In this document: positions 1-8,767 of the stretch, in pieces
Layout of the letters: every line of letters starts with the position of its first letter
Position numbering within the stretch: the stretch's first letter is position 1
Assembly (NCBI GenBank): GCA_016720425.1
Contig: JADKKQ010000005.1
Span: 186,001 to 250,000 of the forward strand
DNA length: 64,000 nt
Source of the DNA: Betaproteobacteria bacterium
Lineage (GTDB): Bacteria > Pseudomonadota > Gammaproteobacteria > Burkholderiales > Casimicrobiaceae
Direction: 5' to 3'
Program-made: the position numbers and the translations under genes
Notes under the pieces: model-generated
What the model was told of the DNA's origin: nothing
Database searches by the model: none
Seen by the model: only the letters and a program-made list of their open reading frames with translations

Positions 1-1293
1 GTGACCTCGTTCGACGCCAAGACGACCCGGCAGTGGCAGAACGCGCCGCTGGGGCCGCTGGGCGTGGCGCTGGGTGCCGAGTGGCGCCGCGAGGAGATCG
101 ACTCCCCGCCGACGCCGGGGACGGCGACCGGCGACGTCATCGGGCTGGGCTATTCGGCCGCCAACGGCAGCCGCGACGTCACGGCCGTCTACGGCGAAAT
201 GAACTGGATGCTGCACAAGACCGTCGAGCTCGACCTCGCGCTGCGCTACGACGACTACTCCGACTACGGCAGCACGGTCAACCCGAAGGTGGGCCTGCGC
301 TGGCAGCCGGTCAAGGAAGTGCTGCTCCGCGGCACCTGGGCGACCGGCTTCCGCGCGCCGAACGCCTACGAAAACGGCAATTCGGCGACGACCGCGTTCA
401 CGACCTACACCGACCCGGTGCGCTGCCCGATCACCGATGCCGCGGTCGACTGCGGCAGCGGACAGCTGGCGGCGGTGACTTCCGGCAATCCGTTCATCGA
501 CGCCGAGACGTCGGACAGCTACACGCTGGGCGCCGTCTGGGAACCGGTCCGCGGCGCGTCGATCGGCATCGACTACTGGAACTTCAAGGTCACCAACCAG
601 ATCACCGCGTCGGTGCCGCAGGCGGTCATCGACAATCCCGGTGGCTTCCCGGCGGCGCAGCTCAATCGCAACCCGAACGACGAGCTGCCGGGCATCCCGA
701 ACTCGGGGACGATCCTGTCGGTGTACGCGCCGTACACCAACGAGAACACCACCAAGACCGACGGCATCGACATCGACGCCCGCTACCAGTGGACCGACTC
801 GCAGGGTCTGGGTCGCTTCAACGTCGGCCTGAACTGGACGCACATCCTCAGCTTCAAGCGCACGCTGGGCGACGGCGTCACGCAGGAGTTCGCCGGCGCG
901 CACGGCCCGACCGAGCTGTCGAGCTCGGCCGGCACGCCGCAGGACCGCGGGGTCTTCGGCTTCGGCTGGGACCGCGGCCCGTGGGCGGCGACGGTGTGGG
1001 TCCGCTACACCGGTCCGATGGACGACAAGGAAACCGCCGACGACGAGGACTGCCTGCACCCGGATTACCAGACGGGTTGCCACGTCGCCTCGTTCACGAC
1101 GGTCGACCTGACCGCCTCGTACAAGGGCTTCAAGAACTGGGAGATCTTCGGGTCGATCAACAACCTGTTCAACCGCAAGGCGCCCTTCGACTACCAGGCC
1201 GGCTACGGGTTGCCGTTCTACAACTCCAACTACGCGCAGTCGGGCGCCATCGGCACCTTCTTCACCGCCGGCGTGCGCTACTCGTTCAAGTAA
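1..1293 (+). CDS. TonB-dependent outer-membrane receptor, C-terminal part (5' end outside window)
   Basis: About 430 residues of the beta-barrel domain of a TonB-dependent receptor are visible. Such receptors take siderophores, vitamins or carbohydrates across the outer membrane using energy from TonB. The chain shows the alternating aromatic strands typical of the barrel (LDLALRYDDYSDYG, NPKVGLRWQP, LRGTWATGFRAPNAYE) and a Cys-containing extracellular loop near residues 140-155. It ends in GVRYSFK, close to the aromatic-terminated last strand of outer-membrane barrels. The GTG at base 1 is probably internal, because signal peptide, TonB box and plug domain are missing. The exbB-exbD-exbD-tonB energiser follows on the same strand after a strong terminator. 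The substrate cannot be told from this fragment. Confidence 0.9.
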   Translation: MTSFDAKTTRQWQNAPLGPLGVALGAEWRREEIDSPPTPGTATGDVIGLGYSAANGSRDVTAVYGEMNWMLHKTVELDLALRYDDYSDYGSTVNPKVGLRWQPVKEVLLRGTWATGFRAPNAYENGNSATTAFTTYTDPVRCPITDAAVDCGSGQLAAVTSGNPFIDAETSDSYTLGAVWEPVRGASIGIDYWNFKVTNQITASVPQAVIDNPGGFPAAQLNRNPNDELPGIPNSGTILSVYAPYTNENTTKTDGIDIDARYQWTDSQGLGRFNVGLNWTHILSFKRTLGDGVTQEFAGAHGPTELSSSAGTPQDRGVFGFGWDRGPWAATVWVRYTGPMDDKETADDEDCLHPDYQTGCHVASFTTVDLTASYKGFKNWEIFGSINNLFNRKAPFDYQAGYGLPFYNSNYAQSGAIGTFFTAGVRYSFK

Positions 1294-1346
1294 GGACAGG
1301 CCGGCCGGGAACCGCGCGCTGCGCGCTTCCCGGTCGTTTCCGGTGC

Positions 1347-1376
1347 AAGGGGCAGGCTCGTCCTGCCCCTTTTTTT
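1347..1376 (+). terminator. Rho-independent terminator after the receptor gene
   Basis: A perfect 10-bp stem (AAGGGGCAGG / CCTGCCCCTT) with a 5-nt loop runs straight into a T run at 1371-1376. It lies about 55 bases after the receptor stop codon and separates that gene from the exb operon. Confidence 0.88.
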
Positions 1377-1738
1377 CGCGCCGATGCCGCGCGCTGCCGC
1401 GGGCCGAGGGTGAACTTCCCCACCGGCACCGACTCGAGCGTTTACTCTAATCGCCGAACGGTGGGTTCAACCGGCCGGACGGCCGTAGTACAATGTCGCC
1501 CTTTTGCCGCTGGAAGACGGTCCCCCGGGGCATCCCGAGTGGCGCTCGCCCGGTGAAGCGTTCGATCGGTTCGCGGGGAGGTGCTTCCCTGCCCGGGCAG
1601 CGTGGCGACGATGGTTCCGCGTCCGGTCCTTTCGGGTGCGAGCCGTCGGCGTCCGGCGTCGAGGCCGCGTGCCCGACGATCCGGCGGCGTGACGGTCAGA
1701 TCGGTTTTTACGGTTCAACCTTTTTTCCTGGAGACACC
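1377..1738 (+). other. Non-coding upstream region of the exbB operon with a candidate -10 box
   Basis: No convincing gene lies here. TACAAT at 1489-1494 is the best -10 candidate; the matching -35 position (TTCAAC, 1466-1471) is weak. That would give a 5' leader of about 240 bases. I see no clear Fur box. A purine-rich ribosome-binding site (GGAGA) sits just before the exbB ATG at 1739. Confidence 0.4.
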
Positions 1739-2584
1739 ATGTTGAAGATGATCCGCCTGCCTGCGCTGGTCGCGGCCGTGTGCTTTGCGGCAGCGACCGC
1801 ACTGGCCCAGCCGGCCACCCCGCCCGCTCCGCCGGCGTCGGCCGATGCCGCGGCCACCGCGCCCGCGGCGACGCCCGCGCCCGCGCCGGCCGCCAAGAAG
1901 GCGACGGAAGTGGTCGAGAACCCCTACGGCCTCGAGGCGCTGTGGCGCGGCGGCGACTGGGTCGCCAAGGGCACGCTGCTGATCCTGGTCATCATGTCGA
2001 TGGGCAGCTGGTACATCATCGTCGTCAAGGTGTTCGAGCAGTTCAAGCTGGGTGCGCAGGCGCGCGCCGCGAACAAGACCTTCTGGGCCGCGCCGTCGGT
2101 CCGGCAGGGCGCCGAGGGCCTCAAGGAGTCCAGCCCGTTCCGCTTCATCGCCGAGTCGGGGCTCGAGGCGACCAGCAAGCACACCGGCCTCCTCGGCAAC
2201 GTCGACCTCAACACCTGGATCTCGATGTCGATCCAGCGCGCGACCGAGAACGTCCAGAGCCGCCTGCAGGACGGCCTCGCCTTCCTCGGCACCGTGGGTT
2301 CGACCGCCCCGTTCGTCGGGCTGTTCGGCACCGTGTGGGGGATCTACCACGCGCTGACCGCGATCGGCATCGCCGGCCAGGCGTCGATCGACAAGGTCGC
2401 CGGCCCGGTCGGCGAAGCGCTGATCATGACCGCCATCGGCCTCGCCGTCGCGGTGCCCGCGGTGCTGGGCTACAACTGGCTCGTCCGCCGCAACAAGGCG
2501 GCGATGGAGCACGTCCGCAGCTTCGGCGCCGACCTGCACGCGGTGCTGCTGTCCGCGCCCAAGCAAAACGGCGCGAAGGCCTGA
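1739..2584 (+). CDS. exbB: ExbB proton channel subunit (MotA/TolQ/ExbB family)
   Basis: The 281-residue protein is the channel subunit of the inner-membrane ExbB-ExbD-TonB motor that converts proton-motive force into work on outer-membrane receptors. The start ATG is chosen for its GGAGA ribosome-binding site and because it opens a signal-like segment (MLKMIRLPALVAAVCFAAA) followed by an Ala/Pro-rich linker to about residue 57. Three membrane segments lie near residues 78-100, 180-205 and 224-248. The family signature GTVGSTAPFVGLFGTVWGI is present in the second. The long N-terminal periplasmic extension fits the long ExbB type. The gene is first in exbB-exbD-exbD-tonB, with only 3 bases before exbD. 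Confidence 0.95.
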   Translation: MLKMIRLPALVAAVCFAAATALAQPATPPAPPASADAAATAPAATPAPAPAAKKATEVVENPYGLEALWRGGDWVAKGTLLILVIMSMGSWYIIVVKVFEQFKLGAQARAANKTFWAAPSVRQGAEGLKESSPFRFIAESGLEATSKHTGLLGNVDLNTWISMSIQRATENVQSRLQDGLAFLGTVGSTAPFVGLFGTVWGIYHALTAIGIAGQASIDKVAGPVGEALIMTAIGLAVAVPAVLGYNWLVRRNKAAMEHVRSFGADLHAVLLSAPKQNGAKA

Positions 2585-2587
2585 GCC

Positions 2588-3016
2588 ATGAGCATGAACG
2601 TCGGCTCCGACAGCGGCGACGAGGACGAAGTCGTCTCGACGATCAACACGACGCCGCTGGTCGACGTGATGCTGGTGCTGCTGATCATCTTCCTGATCAC
2701 GATCCCCGTCGTCACCACGTCGATCCCGGTCCAGTTGCCGAAGGAAGTCAACGAGGTCCGCGAGACCAAGCCCGAGGACATCAACATCTCGGTCGACGTC
2801 GCGGGGCGGATCTTCTGGAACGACCTGCAGATCAAGGACACCGCGGCGCTGATCGAGCGGCTGAAGAAGATCGCGGTCCTCACGCCGCAGCCGGCGGTGC
2901 ACATCCGCGGCGACGGCGGCGCGAACTACGAGTCGGTGGGCCGCATCATCTACGCCTGCCAGCGCGCGGGCATCGCCAAGGTCGGGTTCATCACCGAGCC
3001 GCCGGTGCGCGGCTGA
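2588..3016 (+). CDS. exbD: ExbD biopolymer transport protein, copy 1
   Basis: This 142-residue ExbD/TolR family protein has a short cytoplasmic N-terminus, one membrane helix at about residues 21-45 and a periplasmic domain. The essential proton-carrying Asp of the family is visible as D26 in NTTPLVDVMLVLLI. It starts 3 bases after exbB, so translation is probably coupled. A second, related exbD follows directly. The periplasmic part contains the usual strand-helix pattern, ending in GIAKVGFITEPP. Confidence 0.95.
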   Translation: MSMNVGSDSGDEDEVVSTINTTPLVDVMLVLLIIFLITIPVVTTSIPVQLPKEVNEVRETKPEDINISVDVAGRIFWNDLQIKDTAALIERLKKIAVLTPQPAVHIRGDGGANYESVGRIIYACQRAGIAKVGFITEPPVRG

Positions 3017-3052
3017 CGCGGCCCCGATGCGCAACCAAGCGAGGACATCGCC

Positions 3053-3484
3053 ATGGGAATGAACGTCGGCTCGGGCAGCGATTCGCGCGATCCCGATGTG
3101 ATGGTCGACATCAACACCACGCCGCTGATCGACGTGATGCTGGTGCTGCTGATCATGCTGATCATCACCATCCCGATCCAGCTGCACTCGGTGAACCTCA
3201 ACATGCCGGTCGGGCGTCCGCCGCCGCCGCTGGTCAAGCCCGAGGTGGTGAAGATCGACGTCGACCCGCGCAGCGTGGTCTTCTGGAACGGCGAGGAGCT
3301 TCCCGACCGTGCGGCGCTGGAAGCGAAGCTGAAGGAAGCCGAGGCGCAGGCGGTGCAGCCCGAGCTGCACCTGCGCCCCGACCGCGCGGCGAAGTACGAC
3401 GTCGTCGCCGGCGTGATGGCGTCCGCGCAGCGCATCGGCCTCACCAAGATCGGCATCGTCGGCAGCGAGCAGTTCATCGAGTAG
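3053..3484 (+). CDS. exbD: ExbD biopolymer transport protein, copy 2
   Basis: A second ExbD/TolR family protein of 143 residues has the conserved membrane Asp at D27 (INTTPLIDVMLVLL). It resembles copy 1 closely in the N-terminus and membrane helix (MNVGS, NTTPL-DVMLVLLI) but diverges in the periplasmic domain, so it is not a recent duplicate. Two ExbD proteins behind one ExbB is a known arrangement, for example in xanthomonads. The paralogue may give the motor a different TonB or receptor specificity; that is inference. Spacing in the operon is tight. Confidence 0.94.
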   Translation: MGMNVGSGSDSRDPDVMVDINTTPLIDVMLVLLIMLIITIPIQLHSVNLNMPVGRPPPPLVKPEVVKIDVDPRSVVFWNGEELPDRAALEAKLKEAEAQAVQPELHLRPDRAAKYDVVAGVMASAQRIGLTKIGIVGSEQFIE

Positions 3485-3533
3485 TCCGCGCGCGGCGCCT
3501 CGGCGCCGCGGCGGGCAACGGGAGTCAAGCCAC

Positions 3534-4196
3534 ATGGATTTCGCACGACAGCAAAGGGATCCGACGCGGCACCTGGTCGGGATCACGTTCGTCGTCCTGC
3601 TGCATGCGCTGATCGTCTACGCGCTGGTGAGCGGCCTCGCGCGCAAGGCGGTCGAGGTGATCAAGAAGCCGATCGACGCCAAGATCATCGAGGAGATCAA
3701 GGCGCCGCCGCCGCCGCCGCCGCCGCCGAAGCCGGTGCAGCAGCAGCCGCAGCGCGTCGACGTGGCGCCGCAGCCCTACATCCCGCCGCCGGACATCGAG
3801 GTGCCGACGACGCCGCAGACGGCGCCGACGATCTCCGCGGTCACGACCGAGGCCCCCACGCAGCCCTACGTCATCGCGCCGCCGCCGCCGGTCGCCGTCG
3901 CGCCGCCGCCGCCTCCGCCCAAGCCCGCGGTGCGGCGCGGGATCGCGCGCGTGTCCGGCGAGGACCCGGTCTATCCGCGCGAGGCGATCAAGGCGGGCGT
4001 CGCCAAGGGGCACGTCGTCGTGCGGCTGCAGATCGACGAAAAGGGCAACGTCATCGACATCAAGCTCGTGACCGCCGATCCGCCGCGCGTGTTCGACCGC
4101 GTGGTGGCCGCGGCGGTCAAGGACTGGAAGTTCCTCGCCGAGGGCGAGAAGTACGTCGCCGAGGTGGAGTTCAACTTCACGCTGAAGGACGAGTAG
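3534..4196 (+). CDS. tonB: TonB energy transducer
   Basis: The 220-residue protein spans the inner membrane once (about residues 14-34, VGITFVVLLHALIVYALV). It has a Pro-rich periplasmic spacer at about 57-135 with runs of consecutive prolines, and a C-terminal TonB domain from about residue 140 (YPREAIKAGVAKGHVVVRLQ, then a region ending WKFLAEGEKYVAEVEFNFTL). That domain contacts the TonB box of receptors such as the one at the window start. It ends the exb operon and is followed by a strong hairpin terminator. Length and order of parts match the family. Confidence 0.94.
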   Translation: MDFARQQRDPTRHLVGITFVVLLHALIVYALVSGLARKAVEVIKKPIDAKIIEEIKAPPPPPPPPKPVQQQPQRVDVAPQPYIPPPDIEVPTTPQTAPTISAVTTEAPTQPYVIAPPPPVAVAPPPPPPKPAVRRGIARVSGEDPVYPREAIKAGVAKGHVVVRLQIDEKGNVIDIKLVTADPPRVFDRVVAAAVKDWKFLAEGEKYVAEVEFNFTLKDE

Positions 4197-4240
4197 GCGG
4201 GCCGGGGTCGCGGTCCGATTTCGTCGGGGAAAGGCGGTGG

Positions 4241-4261
4241 TGTGGGGGCGCCTTCAGCCGC
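4241..4261 (+). repeat. REP-like element remnant (GTGGGGGCGCCTTCAGCCGC)
   Basis: The stretch GTGGGGGCGCCTTCAGCCGC is an imperfect copy of the palindromic element seen intact at 11577-11598 (GTGGGAGCGGCTTCAGCCGC). It lies in the convergent gap after tonB, the usual place for extragenic palindromes. Confidence 0.6.
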
Positions 4262-4281
4262 AAGACGTCGCACCGTAAACG

Positions 4282-4354
4282 CATTCGCGCCTGACGGCGC
4301 TCCTACAGATCGTGCTGCGCCTGTAGGAGCGCCGTCAGGCGCGAATGTTTTTTT
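4282..4354 (+). terminator. 27-bp perfect inverted repeat with T run, terminator after tonB
   Basis: Bases 4282-4308 and 4321-4347 are exact reverse complements (27 bp), separated by a 12-nt loop and followed by seven T residues at 4348-4354. The arms contain CTGTAGGAGCGCCGTCAGGC, a relative of the REP-like GTAGGAGCGGCTTCAGCC family. On the plus strand it works as a strong intrinsic terminator for the exb-tonB operon. It may also stop the convergent minus-strand unit, although no T run lies on that side. Confidence 0.88.
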
Positions 4355-4417
4355 ACCCGGCCGCGAATCGCGCGTGAAGTCGCTTCTGCGTGCCGGTTGC
4401 CTTTGTGGCGCCGGGTC

Positions 4418-4780
4418 TCAGTCCTCGCGCAGCGCCCAGGCGGCGCCGGCCAGCGCCAGCGATCCCAGCAGCGCGATGCCGACGGCCAGTTCGCCGACCG
4501 CCACCGGATGCGCGCCGATCACCCGGTAGAATTCGCGCGCAACGTCGGCGAACGCACCGGGCAGCGCCAACACGGTGCCGACACCGGTCAATCCCCAGAG
4601 GGCGATCAGCGCCGGCTTGCGCCACGCGGGCACCGTCTCCGGCGCCGGCAGCGCGGCGACGGCGCGGGCGGTGAAGCCATCGTCGGCGACGTAGAGGTCG
4701 CGGTGATCGCGGCCGGCGGCGCGCAATGCGGCGTCGAGCCAGTCGTCGTCGGTACGCGGGGCGGCAGGAGCGTCGTTCAT
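4418..4780 (-). CDS. Small membrane protein downstream of ECF sigma factor, possible anti-sigma factor
   Basis: The 120-residue protein has a hydrophilic, acidic N-terminal half (DDDWLDAALRAAGRDHRDLYVADDGFTARAVAALP) and two predicted membrane helices at about 57-80 and 93-115. It starts 3 bases after the sigma factor stop codon, so the two are translationally linked. An N-terminal cytosolic domain followed by membrane helices, directly behind an ECF sigma gene, suggests an anti-sigma factor. I recognise no zinc-binding HxxxCxxC motif, so this role rests on position and topology alone. Confidence 0.7.
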   Translation of the reverse strand: MNDAPAAPRTDDDWLDAALRAAGRDHRDLYVADDGFTARAVAALPAPETVPAWRKPALIALWGLTGVGTVLALPGAFADVAREFYRVIGAHPVAVGELAVGIALLGSLALAGAAWALRED

Positions 4781-4783
4781 CGT

Positions 4784-5368
4784 TCACTCCCCGGGGGCCC
4801 AGGCGGCGAGCCGGGCCTTGAGCTTCTGCTTGCCGCGCAGGATGTGCGTCTTGACGGTGCCGACCGGACAGCCCAGCACGTACGCCGCTTCCTCGTGCGA
4901 CAGGTCGTTATGGTAGCACTGGACGATCGCTGCCCGCTCGGCGACGGACAGCACCGCGAGCGCGCGCTCCATGTCGATCCGCAGCGTCGCGCCGCGGGCG
5001 TGGTCGCCGCCGGCGGGCGCCGCCGGGCCGTCGTCGTCGCCTCCCTCGTCCTCGATCGCGCCGTCCCGGTCGCCCAGCAACTCTTCGTGCCGCTTGCGCG
5101 CCTCGGCGAGGAACGCGTTGGTGGCGATCCGGTACAGCCAGGTCGAGAAGCGCGCCTCCTGCCTGAACGACCGCAGGTTGCGGTAGGCGGCGAGGAAGGT
5201 CTCCTGTGCGAGGTCGTCGGCGAGCGCGCGATTGCCGGCGGTGAGCCGGCGCAGCGTCGCCCGGACGCCGGACTGGTACCGGCGCACGAGTTCGGAGAAC
5301 GCGTGCCGGTCATCCTGGACGACGACGCGGGCGATGAGCTGTTCATCGGTGACGGGCGGTGAGGTCAT
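4784..5368 (-). CDS. ECF-family RNA polymerase sigma factor (RpoE-like)
   Basis: This 194-residue protein has the two domains of extracytoplasmic-function sigma factors. Region 2 lies at about 19-68 (AFSELVRRYQSGVRATLRR, then DDLAQETFLAAYRNLRSFR, with the region 2.4 part FSTWLYRIATNAFL). Region 4 lies at about 140-188 (LSVAERAAIVQCYHNDLSHE, then GTVKTHILRGKQKLKARL). A poorly conserved acidic linker between them contains several Asp/Glu/Gly residues. It heads a minus-strand pair with the likely anti-sigma gene; the DUF6249 gene lies 33 bases upstream on the same strand, so all three may be one transcript. Target promoters cannot be read from this window. Confidence 0.93.
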   Translation of the reverse strand: MTSPPVTDEQLIARVVVQDDRHAFSELVRRYQSGVRATLRRLTAGNRALADDLAQETFLAAYRNLRSFRQEARFSTWLYRIATNAFLAEARKRHEELLGDRDGAIEDEGGDDDGPAAPAGGDHARGATLRIDMERALAVLSVAERAAIVQCYHNDLSHEEAAYVLGCPVGTVKTHILRGKQKLKARLAAWAPGE

Positions 5369-5401
5369 GCCAGGGCCCGGACCGCGCGGGGGCGGCGCGG
5401 G

Positions 5402-6238
5402 TCACGGATGGGCGGGCGGCGCGTTGTCCGCATCCCGGCGTGCGGTCGACAGGTTCCGGTCCTCGAACCACCAGAGGATCACGTAGCCGATGCCGACGAA
5501 CAGCAGCACCAGGCCGAGGCCGTGGGGCGTGCCGTCGTCCAGGATCGAATAGAACGAAAGCGCCAGGCCGATCGCGCCCATCACCACGCCCTTGCGCAGG
5601 TCGGACCACGCAGTGCGCTTGCGCACTTCCCGCGCCCGTTCGTAGAGCGCCGCGCTGGCGGGTGCGGCGCGCGCGCCGTTGCCGGAAATCGCGTCCAGCG
5701 CCTCCGCCGGCGGCACCACGCCCTTCTCGGCCAGCTTCAGCATCGTCTCGTTCAGCATCCGGTTCTTGCGCATCTTGTACCAGATCAGCGCCAGGACCAG
5801 CAGCAGCGGCAGCAGGAACACCATCGCCACGCTGAAGAAGATCAGCGCCGCGAGCCACGGCTCCTGGTTGACGAGATCGTTGAAGGAGTCGAACTCGGTG
5901 TCGCTGTCGATGCCCAGCACCTTCACCTTCCGGCCGTCCTTCTCGATCACGATCGCCGGCGCCCGCGCTCCGTCGTTGGCGTCCGGCGCCTTGCCGTCGC
6001 CGGCGTCGGCGTCGATGGTGATCCGCGCCTTGAAGCCCTCGCCGCGGCGCGCGCCCTCGGCCGGGGCGTCGGCCGGGGCCGCGGCGGGCGCCGCGGGCTG
6101 GGCAGTCGGCTGCGCCTCGGCGGAGCTCGCCTTGGGCGGCATCCAGACGATCAGCGCGCCCAGCAGCGCGGCGCCGAGGACGAGGCGTCGGGTAAGCCGC
6201 GACGGGGAGAAGGCGACGGCGGGCTCGATTGCTTTCAT
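5402..6238 (-). CDS. DUF6249-type membrane protein
   Basis: The start ATG at 6238 has an AGGAG site 6 bases upstream and opens a signal-anchor (SRLTRRLVLGAALLGALIVW). The 278-residue protein then has an Ala/Pro-rich linker and an acidic stretch. A membrane segment follows (WLAALIFFSVAMVFLLPLLL) with a cytosolic basic loop (YKMRKNRMLNETMLKLAEKG). A C-terminal pair of hydrophobic segments ends in GIGYVILWWFEDRN. This layout matches DUF6249, a family of unknown function often found beside ECF sigma genes. Its position upstream of the sigma/anti-sigma pair suggests a membrane stress-sensing or effector role, which is inference. Confidence 0.75.
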   Translation of the reverse strand: MKAIEPAVAFSPSRLTRRLVLGAALLGALIVWMPPKASSAEAQPTAQPAAPAAAPADAPAEGARRGEGFKARITIDADAGDGKAPDANDGARAPAIVIEKDGRKVKVLGIDSDTEFDSFNDLVNQEPWLAALIFFSVAMVFLLPLLLVLALIWYKMRKNRMLNETMLKLAEKGVVPPAEALDAISGNGARAAPASAALYERAREVRKRTAWSDLRKGVVMGAIGLALSFYSILDDGTPHGLGLVLLFVGIGYVILWWFEDRNLSTARRDADNAPPAHP

Positions 6239-6531
6239 GGCAACTCCTGGCTGGCATCCGTGACATGGCATTGGATGCGCCGAAGCCGCATTCCGGATTC
6301 AGCGGTGCCGACGCGCCTCGTCGGCAACCCGGCCCAACGGGGGCGGCGACGTCGGGACTGCATGCTATTATTCCCGAAAGACGGCGCTGCCGGTGGATGG
6401 CGTCGCCGGTGCGTATTTGTGCAGGTTTTCTTCATCGGACCGACCGGCGCTCCCGTCCTGGTCACGCTGCCGGCGGCCATGCGTCGGCAGCGGCAGCGGC
6501 AGGCACCGACCCGATCGCGAATGGGCGACGC
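6239..6531. other. Divergent intergenic region between DUF6249 operon and gspD
   Basis: The region lies between two divergently transcribed units and must hold both promoters. TATTAT at 6366-6371 is a possible -10 for gspD, without a good -35. It is read through in the gspD frame, with an ATG at 6397, but that extension would place 45 residues in front of the signal peptide, so I treat it as non-coding. Confidence 0.35.
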
Positions 6532-8751
6532 TTGACGACCACCACCATCCTCGCTTCCTGCTTCTGCTTCACCCCGCAGCGCGGGACCTGGCGCCGTCCC
6601 GCGTTCGCCGCGCTGCTGTGCGCACTGCTGTTCGCCTTCGCCGCGCTGCCGGTGCGCGCGGCCGACGAACCGGTGACCCTCAACTTCGTCAATGCCGACG
6701 TCGACGCGGTGATTCGCGCGGTCGCCGAAATCACCGGCAAGAGCTTCGTCGTCGACCCCCGGGTCAAGGGCACCATCAACATCATCTCGACCCGCCCGGT
6801 GCCGCGCAGCCTCGTCTATCCGACGCTGCTGTCCGCGCTGCGCTTGCAGGGCCTGACCGCCATCGAAGGCGACGGGATCGTCAAGATCGTGCCCGAGGCC
6901 GACGCCAAGCTGCAGGGCGGTGCGGTCACGCGCGGGGCGGTCGGCGCCGGCGGCGACCGGTTGGTGACGCAGGTGCTGACCCTCAAGTACGAATCGGCGG
7001 CGCAGCTGGTCAACGTGCTGCGGCCGCTGATCACGCCGAACAACACCATCGCCGCGTATCCCAACGGCAACGCGCTGATCATCACCGACTATGCGGACAA
7101 CCTGAAGCGGATCAACCGCATCATCGCCTCGCTCGACCAGGCCCCCGCGGGCGAGCCGGTGCTGATCGCCCTCAAGCACGCGTCGGCCGTCGACCTCGTC
7201 ACGCTGCTCAACCGCCTCGTCGAGTCGCCGGCTGCCGCCGGCGGCGCCGCCGACGCGCAGCAACGGGTGGCGCTGTTCGCCGACGGCCGCTCGAACAGCA
7301 TTCTCGTGCGCAGCGACAACCCCGGCCGCATCGCCCGCGTCCGCCAGCTGATCGAGCAGCTGGACACGCCCGGCCGCGCGGGCGGCAACATCTTCATCCT
7401 CTACCTGAAGAACGCCGAGGCGGCGCGCGTCGCGCAGACGCTGCGCGCGCTGCTGACCGGCGGCGGCGATGCCGCCAGCGCGCCCACGGGCACGGGCCTG
7501 TCGGCGGCGCCCGTGCCGGGGCAGCCGGGGGCGAATCTCCTCGGCGCCGCGACTGCGCCCGCGCTCGCGTCGGCGTCGCCGCCGTCCGGCCAGGGGTTCT
7601 CCCACGGCGGGGCGACGATCCAGGCCGACATCGCCAACAACGCGCTGATCATCGCGGCCCCCGAGCCGGTGTACAACAACCTGCGCGCGGTGATCGAGAA
7701 GCTCGACGTGCGCCGGGCGCAGGTGTACGTCGAGGCGCTGATCGTCGAAGTCGCGGCCGACCGCGCGGCGGAGCTCGGCGTCCAGTGGCAGGTGCTGGGC
7801 GGCATCAACAAGGACAGCCCGCAGGGCTTCGGCGGCACCAACTTCGGCGCCCGCGGCAGCGGCAACAACATCATCGAGGGCTCGCTCAACCTCGGCAGCC
7901 TGGGCCAGGGTCTCAACCTGGGCGTGGTCAACGGGTCGGTGACCATCCCGGGACTCGGGCTCATCACCAACCTCGCCCTGCTGATCCGCGCGCTCGAGAC
8001 CGACTCGACCGCCAACATCCTTTCGACCCCGACGCTGCTGACGCTCGACAACGAGGAAGCGAAGATCGTCGTCGGGCAGAACGTCCCGTTCATCACCGGG
8101 CAGTACACCACCGGCATCAGCAGCGCGACCGGCGTGTCGCCGTTCCAGACCATCGAGCGCCAGGACGTCGGCCTCACGCTGCGCGTGAAGCCGCAGATCA
8201 CCGAAGGCGGCAGCGTGCGGCTCGTCGTCTACCAGGAAGTCTCGCGCGTCGACTCGACGACCAATCCGGCGGGCATCATCACCAACAAGCGTTCGCTGGA
8301 GTCGTCGGTGCTGGTCGAGGACGGCCAGGTCATCGTGCTCGGCGGCCTCATCCAGGACGCGCTGACCGACGGCACCGACAAGGTGCCGCTGGCCGGCGAC
8401 GTGCCGGTGGTGGGACAGCTGTTCCGCTACGACCAGCGCAAGCGTGTCAAGACCAACCTGATGATCTTCCTCAAGCCGACCGTGGTGCGCGGGCCGACGG
8501 GCGCGACCGCCTACACCAACGAGCGCTACGACTACCTGGCCGGCGAGCAGGAGCGCTCACGGCCGCAGCAGCGGTTCTTCTGGGACGACCCGAGTTACCC
8601 GCAGCTCTATGGCAGCACGCCGCCCGCGGCGGCGGCCGGGGCCCAGGCGCCGGTGCCCGCGCCGCTCTACATGCAGCCTCCGGCAGCCGGTGCGGTGCCG
8701 CCTGCCGCAGCGCCCGGGACGGCGGCGCCGGGCCCGACCGGTCCGCGTTAG
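6532..8751 (+). CDS. gspD: Type II secretion system secretin GspD
   Basis: The 739-residue product is the outer-membrane secretin of the type II system. A signal peptide (FAALLCALLFAFAALPVRAA) leads to the N0 domain at about 41-110 (VTLNFVNADVDAVIRAVAEI) and three N1-N3 repeats containing TLKYESAAQLVNVLRPL, ALKHASAVDLVTLLNRL and LYLKNAEAARVAQTLRALL. The N3 repeat carries a Gly/Ala/Pro-rich insertion at about 315-360. The secretin core is at about 430-655 (STPTLLTLDNEEAKIVVGQN, then VGLTLRVKPQI and VLVEDGQVIVLGGLIQD). A Pro/Ala-rich tail follows. The start is uncertain: TTG at 6532 best fits the signal peptide, and an in-frame ATG at 6397 is the alternative. gspE follows after 16 bases. Confidence 0.93.
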   Translation: MTTTTILASCFCFTPQRGTWRRPAFAALLCALLFAFAALPVRAADEPVTLNFVNADVDAVIRAVAEITGKSFVVDPRVKGTINIISTRPVPRSLVYPTLLSALRLQGLTAIEGDGIVKIVPEADAKLQGGAVTRGAVGAGGDRLVTQVLTLKYESAAQLVNVLRPLITPNNTIAAYPNGNALIITDYADNLKRINRIIASLDQAPAGEPVLIALKHASAVDLVTLLNRLVESPAAAGGAADAQQRVALFADGRSNSILVRSDNPGRIARVRQLIEQLDTPGRAGGNIFILYLKNAEAARVAQTLRALLTGGGDAASAPTGTGLSAAPVPGQPGANLLGAATAPALASASPPSGQGFSHGGATIQADIANNALIIAAPEPVYNNLRAVIEKLDVRRAQVYVEALIVEVAADRAAELGVQWQVLGGINKDSPQGFGGTNFGARGSGNNIIEGSLNLGSLGQGLNLGVVNGSVTIPGLGLITNLALLIRALETDSTANILSTPTLLTLDNEEAKIVVGQNVPFITGQYTTGISSATGVSPFQTIERQDVGLTLRVKPQITEGGSVRLVVYQEVSRVDSTTNPAGIITNKRSLESSVLVEDGQVIVLGGLIQDALTDGTDKVPLAGDVPVVGQLFRYDQRKRVKTNLMIFLKPTVVRGPTGATAYTNERYDYLAGEQERSRPQQRFFWDDPSYPQLYGSTPPAAAAGAQAPVPAPLYMQPPAAGAVPPAAAPGTAAPGPTGPR

Positions 8752-8767
8752 CCGGCCGACGCCCGCG

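Noticed and set aside
1715..3586. A 623-codon open frame on the minus strand opposite exbB-exbD-exbD
   Set aside because: It is an antisense shadow of high-GC genes: His/Asp/Arg-rich low-complexity translation, no domain, and the plus-strand genes are unambiguous.
4282..4347. Insertion-sequence terminal inverted repeats
   Set aside because: The arms are only 12 bases apart with no transposase; a T run follows, so a terminator/REP-like element is the better reading.
6397..6531. N-terminal extension of GspD from ATG 6397
   Set aside because: It would put about 45 polar, low-complexity residues before the signal peptide, which begins near 6532.
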